A DNA stretch of 5,860 bases from Desulfovibrio sp. (GCA_031281815.1 JAITEY010000106.1:1-5860), one strand, 5' to 3'. Shown: positions 1 to 5,576, counted from the stretch's first letter. Notes: generated from the letters alone by a model not told the origin. Numbers and translations: made by a program.

Positions 1-670
1 CCGGCCGGAGGCAGGCGCGGCGGGCAGCGGCTTCCCCGCCCGCTTTTCCCTTGCCGGGACCGTGGACCGTCTGGATTTACGCTCCTGCATCTGCGGAGCA
101 GGCGGGAAAAAAAAGCCGTCTCCGGAAGACGCGGCAGCATGCGCCCCGAGCAACGGAATCATCATCCTGGACTACAAGACCGGGAGCCCGGCAAAAATCG
201 CGCCGGCGCTCTGGCGGGACACGGAGTTGCTGCAACGGGTCAGGACATGGAACGCGCACGGCGGACGCTCGGCCGGACACGGCGCGGACGAGGAGGCACG
301 TTCCCTGTTTGCCGAAATTGCCGACAGGCTGCCGAGCATACAACTGCCCTTTTACCTGCTGCTCTATTCCCTGGCGCGGGAACAGGGCACGGCTGCGGCC
401 GACCGGGGCGTCGCGGCCGTCAACGCGGCCTGGGTGGACCTCGGCGGCGACGGCGACGAAAATTTCCTGTTCCCGGATACTTTTTCTTTTGAAGAACGGG
501 GGACGGCAATCCGTGAATCCATCCCGGCGCTTCTGGAATTCCTGCTGCGCGACATGCTGACCGCCCCCGCGGCCGAAGCGCGGCCGGGCAGGCATTGCGG
601 GTGGTGTCCTTCCAAAAAACTGTGCACGGTCCTCGACAGGCCGGCGGAAAGCCCAGCGACGGAGCGTTGA
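1..670 (+). CDS. PD-(D/E)XK nuclease, AddB/RecB-like C-terminal part (5' partial)
   Basis: This is the 3' end of a larger gene; the frame is open from base 2, so the true start lies left of the window. It reads as the nuclease domain of an AddB/RecB-type exonuclease, which processes double-strand DNA ends for recombination. A GTVDRLDL segment (bases 56-79) fits the RecB-family GxxDRxD motif. IILDYKTG (bases 161-184) supplies the catalytic Asp (170-172) and Lys (176-178). Near the C-terminus three cysteines in a C-x2-C-x5-C pattern (codons at 596, 605 and 623) match the C-terminal part of the iron-sulfur staple of AddB/Cas4-like nucleases; in AddB the fourth cysteine lies far upstream, outside this window. 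The GTG at 62 codes for the Val inside the DRLD motif, so it is not the start. A helicase-like N-terminal region is expected but not seen. Whether this is AddB proper or a stand-alone RecB-like nuclease cannot be told from the fragment. Confidence 0.85.
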   Translation, partial: RPEAGAAGSGFPARFSLAGTVDRLDLRSCICGAGGKKKPSPEDAAACAPSNGIIILDYKTGSPAKIAPALWRDTELLQRVRTWNAHGGRSAGHGADEEARSLFAEIADRLPSIQLPFYLLLYSLAREQGTAAADRGVAAVNAAWVDLGGDGDENFLFPDTFSFEERGTAIRESIPALLEFLLRDMLTAPAAEARPGRHCGWCPSKKLCTVLDRPAESPATER

Positions 671-698
671 GCAAATATGCGGCACCGTGCGTCCGGCT

Positions 699-735
699 GT
701 TGTGTAACGGATAGAAAAAGACTATACAACACAAC
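699..735. repeat. Inverted repeat GTTGTGT / ACACAAC around the candidate promoter
   Basis: GTTGTGT at 699-705 and its exact reverse complement ACACAAC at 729-735 are 23 bases apart, with centres 30 bp apart (about three helical turns). One arm covers the candidate -35 box and the other begins on the last base of the -10 box, as expected of an operator bound by a dimeric regulator. No terminator-like T-tract follows, so an RNA-termination role is unlikely. The arms are only 7 bp, so chance is not excluded. Confidence 0.3.
700..728 (+). promoter_or_regulatory. Candidate sigma70-type promoter of the nitronate monooxygenase gene
   Basis: A TTGTGT box (700-705) and a TATACA box (723-728) are separated by exactly 17 bases, with an A-rich spacer in otherwise GC-rich DNA. 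Three of six and four of six bases match the -35 and -10 consensus. Transcription would start near 735, giving a leader of about 58 bases before the ATG at 793. The first box overlaps one arm of an inverted repeat (699-735). Confidence 0.45.
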
Positions 736-792
736 GAAGCACGCGTTCGGGCCGTACCGGGCCGTCACCCGCAGCAGCGCCAGGAGAGCGAC

Positions 793-1941
793 ATGCCTTT
801 CCCTTCCCTGACCATAGGTGATATCGTCGCCAAAATTCCCATCATTCAAGGCGGTATGGGTGTCGGCATCTCCCTGCACCGGCTTGCTTCCGCAGTCGCG
901 GCCGAGGGCGGGATAGGCGTCATCGCGGGCGCCATGATCGGCATGCGCGAACCCGATGTGGGCAAGAACCCGGTCGCGGCCAACGCGCGCGCTCTGGCCG
1001 CGGAGATCAGGAAAGCCAGGAGTCTCACGGACGGCGTCATCGGCGTGAACATCATGGTGGCGTTGACGGATTTCGCCTCCCTGGTGCGGACGGCCGTTGT
1101 CGAACGGGCCGACATCATTTTCTCCGGCGCGGGGCTGCCGACGGATTTGCCCGCAATTTTGCGCGCCGTATGCGACGAGAGAAAAGAAGACTTCCGCACC
1201 TGCCTCGTACCTATAGTATCGTCGGCGCGCGCGGCGGGAATACTGTGCAAAAAATGGCTGTCCCGCGCCGCTTACCTGCCGGACGCCTTTGTGGTCGAAG
1301 GCCCCAAGGCGGGGGGGCACTTGGGGTACAAGGCGGAGGAACTGGACAAGCCGGAAAACGCTCTGGAAAAAACCGTCCCTGAAGTGATTGAAGCGGTAAA
1401 AAAATTCGAAGATCAAGCAGGCAGGCGCATCCCGGTAATCGCCGCCGGCGGCGTCTATACCGGCGGGGACATTCATCGTTTTCTGGGCATGGGAGCGGCC
1501 GGCGTGCAGATGGGCACCCGTTTCGTGGCCACGGAAGAATGCGATGCCGATATCCGTTTCAAACAAGCCTATGTGGACGCCGTGGAAGAAGACGTCACCA
1601 TCATCAAAAGCCCCGTCGGCATGCCGGGACGGGCCATCAAGGGGCGCTTCATCGAGGCCCTTGAGGAAGGCCGGAAAAACTTCCGCTGCCTTTTCCACTG
1701 CATCAGCACCTGCAACCCGGAAAAATCCCCGTACTGCATAGCCGCCGCGCTCTTCAACGCCATGAAAGGCAACCTGGAACGCGGCTTCGTCTTCAGCGGC
1801 ACCAATGTTTTCCGCGTTGACGGCATCACCACCGTCAAAGAACTCATCAGCGGTCTGCAACAGGAATTCGACGCCGCTGTTGCCCGCTTCACGGTAAACG
1901 ATTGTCTCGCGTCCGACGGCTGTCTCGTGTCCAACGGCTGA
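793..1941 (+). CDS. Nitronate monooxygenase / FabK-like FMN-dependent flavoenzyme
   Basis: This 382-residue protein belongs to the nitronate monooxygenase (2-nitropropane dioxygenase)/FabK TIM-barrel flavoprotein family. Characterised members use FMN to oxidise alkyl nitronates; the real substrate here is unknown. Visible motifs in order: IIQGGMGVGIS (17-27) at the first barrel strand; GVNIMVAL (84-91); SGAGLP (111-116); EGPKAGGHLGYK (169-180), containing His176 at the catalytic base position; VIAAGGVYTGGDI (215-227) and GVQMGTRFVATEE (237-249), the phosphate-binding end of the barrel. The C-terminal tail carries Cys299, Cys303, Cys307 and Cys315, a spacing I recall from related deltaproteobacterial and clostridial proteins. 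The ATG at 793 is preceded by AGGAG (782-786) six bases upstream. There is no signal peptide, so it is cytoplasmic. It is the first gene of a probable two-gene unit with the MBL hydrolase. Its last 12 codons form a tandem duplication (see 1903-1938). Confidence 0.9.
   Translation: MPFPSLTIGDIVAKIPIIQGGMGVGISLHRLASAVAAEGGIGVIAGAMIGMREPDVGKNPVAANARALAAEIRKARSLTDGVIGVNIMVALTDFASLVRTAVVERADIIFSGAGLPTDLPAILRAVCDERKEDFRTCLVPIVSSARAAGILCKKWLSRAAYLPDAFVVEGPKAGGHLGYKAEELDKPENALEKTVPEVIEAVKKFEDQAGRRIPVIAAGGVYTGGDIHRFLGMGAAGVQMGTRFVATEECDADIRFKQAYVDAVEEDVTIIKSPVGMPGRAIKGRFIEALEEGRKNFRCLFHCISTCNPEKSPYCIAAALFNAMKGNLERGFVFSGTNVFRVDGITTVKELISGLQQEFDAAVARFTVNDCLASDGCLVSNG
1903..1938 (+). repeat. 18-bp imperfect tandem duplication at the 3' end of the flavoenzyme gene
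   Basis: The two copies are TGTCTCGCGTCCGACGGC (1903-1920) and TGTCTCGTGTCCAACGGC (1921-1938). They differ only at C1910/T1928 and G1915/A1933, both transitions. The copies are in frame and encode CLASDG then CLVSNG, followed at once by the TGA stop (1939-1941). The duplication therefore adds a six-residue tail with a second cysteine. Confidence 0.85.
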
Positions 1942-1972
1942 TTCCGTTCACGTTGCGCGGCGCCTGTCTTTG

Positions 1973-3004
1973 ATGTTTCGGCAATTCGGCACGTTTCCTT
2001 CGGCTGCCGAGGAAGCGCGGTATGCGCGGCTCCCCTATTACGAGAAAAGGGCCTTTCACGGTCCGGAGCCGACACCCTATTATCCGGAGCGCACGACGGG
2101 AGGCAGTTGGTTCAAACGTTTTCTGCTGCCCGATCCCTCCGCGCCGGCGCGCCCCCTGCCGTATCTTCCCCTTGATGCGCGCTCCTTTGCGGCGCAGCCC
2201 TCCGACTTGGCCGTCTATTGGCTCGGGCACGCTTCGTTGATTATCGAACTGGAGGGCCGCAGACTGCTGGTGGACCCGATTTTCGGCAACGCCGCCCCCC
2301 TGCCGGGCATAGTGCGCCGCTACGTCGAACCGCCGCTGAAACGGGAAAATCTGCCGCCCGCAGAGTATGTGCTGATTACACACGACCACTTCGACCATCT
2401 TGAATACGCGACCATGCGCGCCCTGCGCGGGCGGAATACCCTCTTTGTCGTGCCCTTGGGTGTGGGTGCCCATTTGCGTGGATGGGGCATTCCCGCGGAA
2501 CGCATCCGCGAATTGGGCTGGGGTGAATCCTTGGTACGGGACGGTTTGGAAATCATTTCGGAGCCGGCCGTGCATTTTTCCGGAAGAACCCCGTCAACAC
2601 GGAACAAAAGTCTGTGGACGGCCTATGTGCTGAAAGGACGTCATGCGCGGATTTTCATCTGCGGGGACTCCGGCTACGGCGCGCATTTCAAAAACATAGG
2701 CGTCCGGCATGGTCCCTTTGATGCCGCCTTTGTGGAAATCGACGCCTGGAATCCGGGCTGGCCCAACAGTCACCTGTTTCCGGAAGAAGTCATCCGGGTC
2801 AGTGAGGATATCGGGGCGCAGGCGCTTATCCCGGTCCATTGGGGGGTATTCCCTCTGGGTCTGCACACATGGAACGAATCCATAGAACTGCTTGCCGGCC
2901 TGGCGGACGGGCACGGCGGCGTTACCCTGCTTACGCCGCTCATGGGAGTGAAGTTGGTTCCGGGGCAGACGCCGACCCGCGCATGGTGGCGGGACGCGGG
3001 TTGA
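1973..3004 (+). CDS. MBL-fold metal-dependent hydrolase (NAPE-PLD/RomA-like)
   Basis: This is a 343-residue metallo-beta-lactamase-fold protein of the group containing NAPE-hydrolysing phospholipase D and enterobacterial RomA; the substrate of bacterial members is mostly unknown. Family landmarks: N-terminal FGTFPS (5-10); WLGHAS (83-88) with LLVDPIF (98-104) at the domain start; THDHFDHLE (136-144) giving metal ligands His137, His139, Asp141 and His142; PAVHFSGR (198-205) with His201; GDSGYG (231-236) with the bridging Asp232; HLFPEE (267-272); and VHWG (288-291) with His289. The active site looks complete. The ATG at 1973 was chosen because the family-typical FG...R...PYY segment follows directly; a TTG at 1970 would add one residue. 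Neither has a clear Shine-Dalgarno, which suggests re-initiation from the gene ending 31 bp upstream. No signal peptide or membrane anchor is visible, so it should be cytoplasmic. RomA was linked to altered outer-membrane protein expression; a similar role here is not shown. Confidence 0.88.
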   Translation: MFRQFGTFPSAAEEARYARLPYYEKRAFHGPEPTPYYPERTTGGSWFKRFLLPDPSAPARPLPYLPLDARSFAAQPSDLAVYWLGHASLIIELEGRRLLVDPIFGNAAPLPGIVRRYVEPPLKRENLPPAEYVLITHDHFDHLEYATMRALRGRNTLFVVPLGVGAHLRGWGIPAERIRELGWGESLVRDGLEIISEPAVHFSGRTPSTRNKSLWTAYVLKGRHARIFICGDSGYGAHFKNIGVRHGPFDAAFVEIDAWNPGWPNSHLFPEEVIRVSEDIGAQALIPVHWGVFPLGLHTWNESIELLAGLADGHGGVTLLTPLMGVKLVPGQTPTRAWWRDAG

Positions 3005-3151
3005 CGGGAGCAGTGCCGCGCGGTGAGAACACCCCCGCTGCCGTCTTGAGGAGATCCGGGGGAAACCGGCAGCCTTACGCCTGCTCAGGCCGACGCCGGC
3101 GCGGCTCGGGGCAGCGCCCCGGCGGCAGGGGGCATACTGTACAACACTGTT
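3005..3151. other. Convergent intergenic region with a short GC hairpin
   Basis: This 147-bp gap separates the ends of the MBL gene (plus) and proC (minus). It contains a perfect 6-bp stem, CGGGGC (3107-3112) and GCCCCG (3116-3121), with an AGC loop. No T-tract follows on either strand, so it is not a canonical intrinsic terminator, though it might help stop converging transcripts. No gene is visible. A TGTACAACACTGT stretch at 3138-3150 lies just before the proC stop codon; its meaning is unknown. Confidence 0.35.
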
Positions 3152-3973
3152 CTACCGCGTTTTCCCCAGAATTTCCAAATCACGTTCGTAACATTTTTCC
3201 ACGGCCTTCATGACCGTGCCGATCAGCGCGCCTTCTTCCAGCACGGCCACGCCGGCAATAGTCGTGCCGGCGGGTGAGCAGACCGTGTCCACGAGCACGG
3301 AGGGCGACAGGCCGGTTTCCAGCACAAGGCGGGCGCTGCCCAGCACAGCCTGGGCCGCGGCGGCAGTCGCCTGCTCCTTGGTCAGCCCCTTTTTGACGCC
3401 GCCTCTGGCCAGCCCCTCAATAAACATGAAGGTCCAGGCAGGCGACGCGCAGGCCACTGCCTGAAAAACGCTGAACTTGTCTTCGTCGATGCGGACAACG
3501 CGGCCGACGGCATTGAAGAGGTTTTCGGCCCAGGCGAGTTGTTCCTCAGTCACGGCGCTGCCTGCGCAGATGCCGGCGACGCCCTCCCCTACGCGGGCGT
3601 TGACGTTGGGCATGATGCGCACGACCGGCACACTGCTGCCCGTGTCGCCGAGCCCGCCTGCGATGGACGCCAGCGTCGTGCCGGCGGCTATGGACAGGAG
3701 CAGCGGCTTTTTGCCGAGAATCTCCGCCTTCATGGATGCAAGCAGTGCGGGCAGGTCGCCGGGTTTGACGGCAAGCAGTACCGCGTCGGACCAGGCAACG
3801 ACTTCGGCATTGGATTGACGGACCGTCACGCCTGTTTCCCGCGCAAAGGAGCGCGCTTTGGCCTCATCCCGGTCGTGGATGCAGATATTTGCGGCCTGCG
3901 CGAAGCCGCGGGCAAGCAGTCCCCTGATGATGGCGCCCGCCATGTTGCCGGCGCCGATGGAACCAATGTTCAT
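3152..3973 (-). CDS. proC: Pyrroline-5-carboxylate reductase
   Basis: A 273-residue ProC, which reduces 1-pyrroline-5-carboxylate to L-proline with NAD(P)H in the cytoplasm, the last step of proline synthesis. The length is normal for the family. The N-terminus IGSIGAGNMAGAII (3-16) is the Rossmann dinucleotide-binding glycine motif. AVKP (68-71) and VVRIMPNVNARVGEG (117-131) are the conserved strand ends around the cofactor. ASPAWTFMFIEGLA (176-189) corresponds to the family's GSSPAY segment and CSPAGTTIAG (232-241) to the SPGGTT active-site signature, with Ala236 in place of the commoner Gly. The C-terminal half is the all-helical dimer domain. On the minus strand AAAGGG (3986-3981) lies seven bases before the ATG at 3973, a modest ribosome binding site. 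It stands alone, convergent with the MBL gene and divergent from the permease. There is no sign of proA or proB in the window. Confidence 0.95.
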   Translation of the reverse strand: MNIGSIGAGNMAGAIIRGLLARGFAQAANICIHDRDEAKARSFARETGVTVRQSNAEVVAWSDAVLLAVKPGDLPALLASMKAEILGKKPLLLSIAAGTTLASIAGGLGDTGSSVPVVRIMPNVNARVGEGVAGICAGSAVTEEQLAWAENLFNAVGRVVRIDEDKFSVFQAVACASPAWTFMFIEGLARGGVKKGLTKEQATAAAAQAVLGSARLVLETGLSPSVLVDTVCSPAGTTIAGVAVLEEGALIGTVMKAVEKCYERDLEILGKTR

Positions 3974-4040
3974 CGCAATTCCCTTTGGGTTTGAACGTTC
4001 TCTTTTCAGTCAACGCGGCCGGACAATACTCTTCCCTTCC

Positions 4041-4069
4041 AGTATACCGAGTTCGGTCACGGAAAGAAA
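4041..4069 (-). promoter_or_regulatory. Candidate proC promoter with palindrome in the spacer
   Basis: Read on the minus strand, TATACT (4046-4041) is a five-of-six -10 match about 70 bases before the proC ATG. The -35 at 17-base spacing, TTTCTT (4069-4064), is poor. Between them lies the palindrome ACCGA-AC-TCGGT (4057-4046), which touches the -10 box and could be an operator. A TTGACT on the minus strand (4013-4008) has no fitting -10 downstream and was not chosen. Confidence 0.3.
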
Positions 4070-4101
4070 GGTACTCAGACCGGTGCAGAGGAGCAATGCG
4101 C

Positions 4102-4176
4102 ATGGACACGATGCTTGAAAATAAATGCAATACAGCGATAAAACAACACTTTTTTGCTGTGCTGCGTTTGACTTGA
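4102..4176 (+). CDS. Possible 24-codon small ORF upstream of the permease
   Basis: An ATG at 4102 follows a strong AGAGGAG (4087-4093) with an eight-base gap, and the frame runs 24 codons to TGA at 4174-4176. The peptide starts MDTMLENK, is mostly polar, and has the mildly hydrophobic end FFAVLRLT. An ATG two codons earlier (4096) is too close to the ribosome site. No family is recognised. It lies in the divergent region between proC and the permease; a long inverted repeat falls inside it and its last codons overlap the -35 box proposed for the permease. It could be a leader peptide, a small protein or chance; the ribosome site is the only positive evidence. Confidence 0.2.
   Translation: MDTMLENKCNTAIKQHFFAVLRLT
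4123..4169. repeat. Long imperfect inverted repeat next to the permease promoter
   Basis: Left arm AAATGCAATACAGC (4123-4136) pairs with right arm GCTGTGCTGCGTTT (4156-4169) around a 19-base loop. Eleven Watson-Crick pairs, two G-U pairs and one A-C mismatch form the stem. The right arm overlaps the first two bases of the TTGACT -35 box. No T-tract follows the right arm, so it is a better candidate for an operator, or for a structured leader of an upstream transcript, than for a terminator. Confidence 0.4.
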
Positions 4177-4196
4177 TGCCTCTTTGTGCATATGGT
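4168..4196 (+). promoter_or_regulatory. Candidate sigma70 promoter of the ABC permease
   Basis: TTGACT (4168-4173) and TATGGT (4191-4196) are separated by 17 bases: five of six and four of six matches to consensus. This is the best promoter-like pair I found in the window. Transcription would start near 4203 and give a leader of about 60 bases up to the GTG at 4266. It implies the permease is transcribed independently of the divergent proC. Confidence 0.5.
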
Positions 4197-4265
4197 TAAA
4201 GCGCAAAATCGACTTTCCGACCGTGTGCGGGGCAGTCGCCTCACCGCATATTTGGAGAAAAACTC

Positions 4266-5450
4266 GTGCTGAGGACATCGGATCTTCTGCGTATAGTTAT
4301 CACGCGCCGCTTGCGTCAACTCAAACTCGGAGTAATGTTATCCATCGGCTTGGGAATCGCCGTGTTCATCGGCGTTGATGTCATCGGCAAGGAACTCGAA
4401 GACCGCATTGTCAGTGATGTAGGACTAATCGGCAATGTCACAATTTTATCCGTCACCATGGAAGAAAATTTATATCTTAATATGCCTGATCATTTTTTTA
4501 CAAATAAAACTGTAAAGATGTTTAAATCATTACCCGAGGTTATGTATGCCGGATTATCAATGCGCTTTGTTGAAATAATACAAACACAGATTAAAGATAC
4601 ATTCGTTAATATACGGATACGAGGCGTTGATCCATTTTTCTGGAAAGTTTACGACCTGATAGCTACAGAAGGAAGACTGCTTAATGAAGTTGATGAAAAG
4701 AAGCGTTCGCGAGTTTGTGTACTGGGGAAAGACCTTGCGCGCAACCTCTTTCAGGACGGGCCATATATTGGTCGTTCTGTAACACTGTTCAGCGATAATT
4801 ATACAGTTGTCGGGATAGGCGGCGGCTTGATGATGCGCAGCAGGACATTGGACTGCCTCATCCCTATGACGACAGCGTCAGACCGCATTCCGGGAAATAC
4901 TTACCCGAACAGATTATTGCTGCGTTTACGTCGACTTGATGATGTTGAAGCAATGATTGAGAGATTGCCTGAACTAATTCTATCACAACAAAATACTCCG
5001 TATTTTAAGATAGAATATGCCAAAGATGAAATAAAAGCTGTACGAACGATTATAGGCAGAGTCCATGTTCTCCTTTTGCTCGGCATCTTTGCTTCCTTGG
5101 GCTTGGGAACTTTCGGCATCTGGCAGAGTTCTTTTGCCGCCGTCCGCGAGCGTACCCGTGAAATCGGTCTGCAACTCGCCATGGGAGCCGAACAAAACGA
5201 CATCATGCGGCAATTTCTTGGGGAAGCTTTGTTTAATGCGCTGCTCGGAGGCGCAATAGGCACACTTGTCGGCATAATTGCCATTCTGGTTCTTTGCGTC
5301 TCTCTCGGCATGCCTATTTCGTGGGCATCCATCGTACTGCATGTTCCTGTTTGCCTTCTGGCGGCATCATGCATCGGCGCGGCCGGCGGCACTTGGCCGG
5401 CGATACAGGCCGGGCGCATGGACGTTGCCGCGGCCTTGCGCTATGAGTAG
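4266..5450 (+). CDS. ABC transporter permease, MacB/FtsX type
   Basis: A 394-residue inner-membrane permease with the MacB/LolC architecture. TM1 is at about 22-40; a large periplasmic (MacB_PCD-like) domain spans about 41-262; three further TM segments lie at about 265-287, 322-346 and 353-375. Between TM2 and TM3 the cytoplasmic RERTREIGLQLAMGA (294-308) is the FtsX-family coupling segment, and the end PAIQAGRMDVAAALRYE (378-394) is also typical of the family. Such permeases work with an ATPase to drive lipoprotein, peptide or drug transfer across the envelope; the substrate here is unknown. The GTG start at 4266 has TTGGAG (4252-4257) eight bases upstream. No ATP-binding subunit is visible in the window. 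Base composition is uneven: by hand count 4441-4620 is about 29% GC, against 62% in 5101-5160 and 67% in 5341-5400. The reading frame is intact. Confidence 0.88.
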   Translation: MLRTSDLLRIVITRRLRQLKLGVMLSIGLGIAVFIGVDVIGKELEDRIVSDVGLIGNVTILSVTMEENLYLNMPDHFFTNKTVKMFKSLPEVMYAGLSMRFVEIIQTQIKDTFVNIRIRGVDPFFWKVYDLIATEGRLLNEVDEKKRSRVCVLGKDLARNLFQDGPYIGRSVTLFSDNYTVVGIGGGLMMRSRTLDCLIPMTTASDRIPGNTYPNRLLLRLRRLDDVEAMIERLPELILSQQNTPYFKIEYAKDEIKAVRTIIGRVHVLLLLGIFASLGLGTFGIWQSSFAAVRERTREIGLQLAMGAEQNDIMRQFLGEALFNALLGGAIGTLVGIIAILVLCVSLGMPISWASIVLHVPVCLLAASCIGAAGGTWPAIQAGRMDVAAALRYE

Positions 5451-5455
5451 CGCAA
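5436..5455. other. Perfect 8-bp hairpin over the permease stop codon
   Basis: TTGCGCTA (5436-5443) and TAGCGCAA (5448-5455) form a perfect 8-bp stem with a TGAG loop. It spans the TAG stop of the permease (5448-5450) and most of the ATG of the overlapping small ORF (5443-5445). No T-tract follows, so it is not a standard terminator. It could hide the small ORF's start until ribosomes finishing the permease melt it, or protect the 3' end of the mRNA. Confidence 0.4.
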
Positions 5456-5517
5456 ACGCCGCTTACAAAACCTTAGGCGATTGGCACTATTGGAAGAATC
5501 AGGGATACACATTTTAA
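5443..5517 (+). CDS. Possible 24-codon ORF coupled to the permease; stub of a lost cistron?
   Basis: The ATG at 5443-5445 lies inside ATGAGTAG, where the permease stop codon is TAG 5448-5450; such overlaps are typical of translationally coupled operon genes. The frame continues 24 codons to TAA at 5515-5517. The peptide begins MSSANAAYKTLGDWHYW and is rich in aromatic residues. No family is recognised and no Walker A motif is present, so it is not a usable ATPase start. There is no Shine-Dalgarno of its own, so translation would depend on coupling. It may be the 5' remnant of a downstream transporter gene cut off by a rearrangement, a true micro-protein, or chance. Confidence 0.2.
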   Translation: MSSANAAYKTLGDWHYWKNQGYTF

Positions 5518-5576
5518 CGAAAACAGATTTCATCTCTGCGGGGGCTTGTCTACGATAATTCTTTGTGAAATTCAAG

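Noticed and set aside
364..1860. 498-codon open frame on the minus strand opposite the nuclease and flavoenzyme genes
   Set aside because: It lies antisense to two clearly recognisable proteins and crosses their intergenic promoter region. Long antisense frames are common in GC-rich genes, and its translation shows no recognisable motifs.
1889..2575. 228-codon minus-strand frame opposite the flavoenzyme end and the MBL gene
   Set aside because: The MBL gene on the plus strand carries all its metal ligands; this frame is a low-complexity Arg/Gln-rich shadow.
3107..3121. GC hairpin between the MBL gene and proC as an intrinsic terminator
   Set aside because: No T-tract follows on either strand and the stem is only 6 bp, so it is noted but not called a terminator.
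3138..3150. Shared TACAACAC-like strings near 726, 3141 and 4143
   Set aside because: The matches are seven to eight bases at unrelated positions and orientations, which is what chance allows.
3539..3994. 151-codon plus-strand frame opposite proC
   Set aside because: It is the antisense shadow of proC, which has a complete family signature, and it has no motif of its own.
4901..5419. 172-codon minus-strand frame opposite the permease
   Set aside because: It is antisense to a permease with clear TM segments and an FtsX motif, and has a Ser/Arg-rich composition with no recognisable domain.
5529..5543. Weak hairpin on the minus strand as a vapC terminator
   Set aside because: The stem is only four pairs before a short TTTT, too weak to support.
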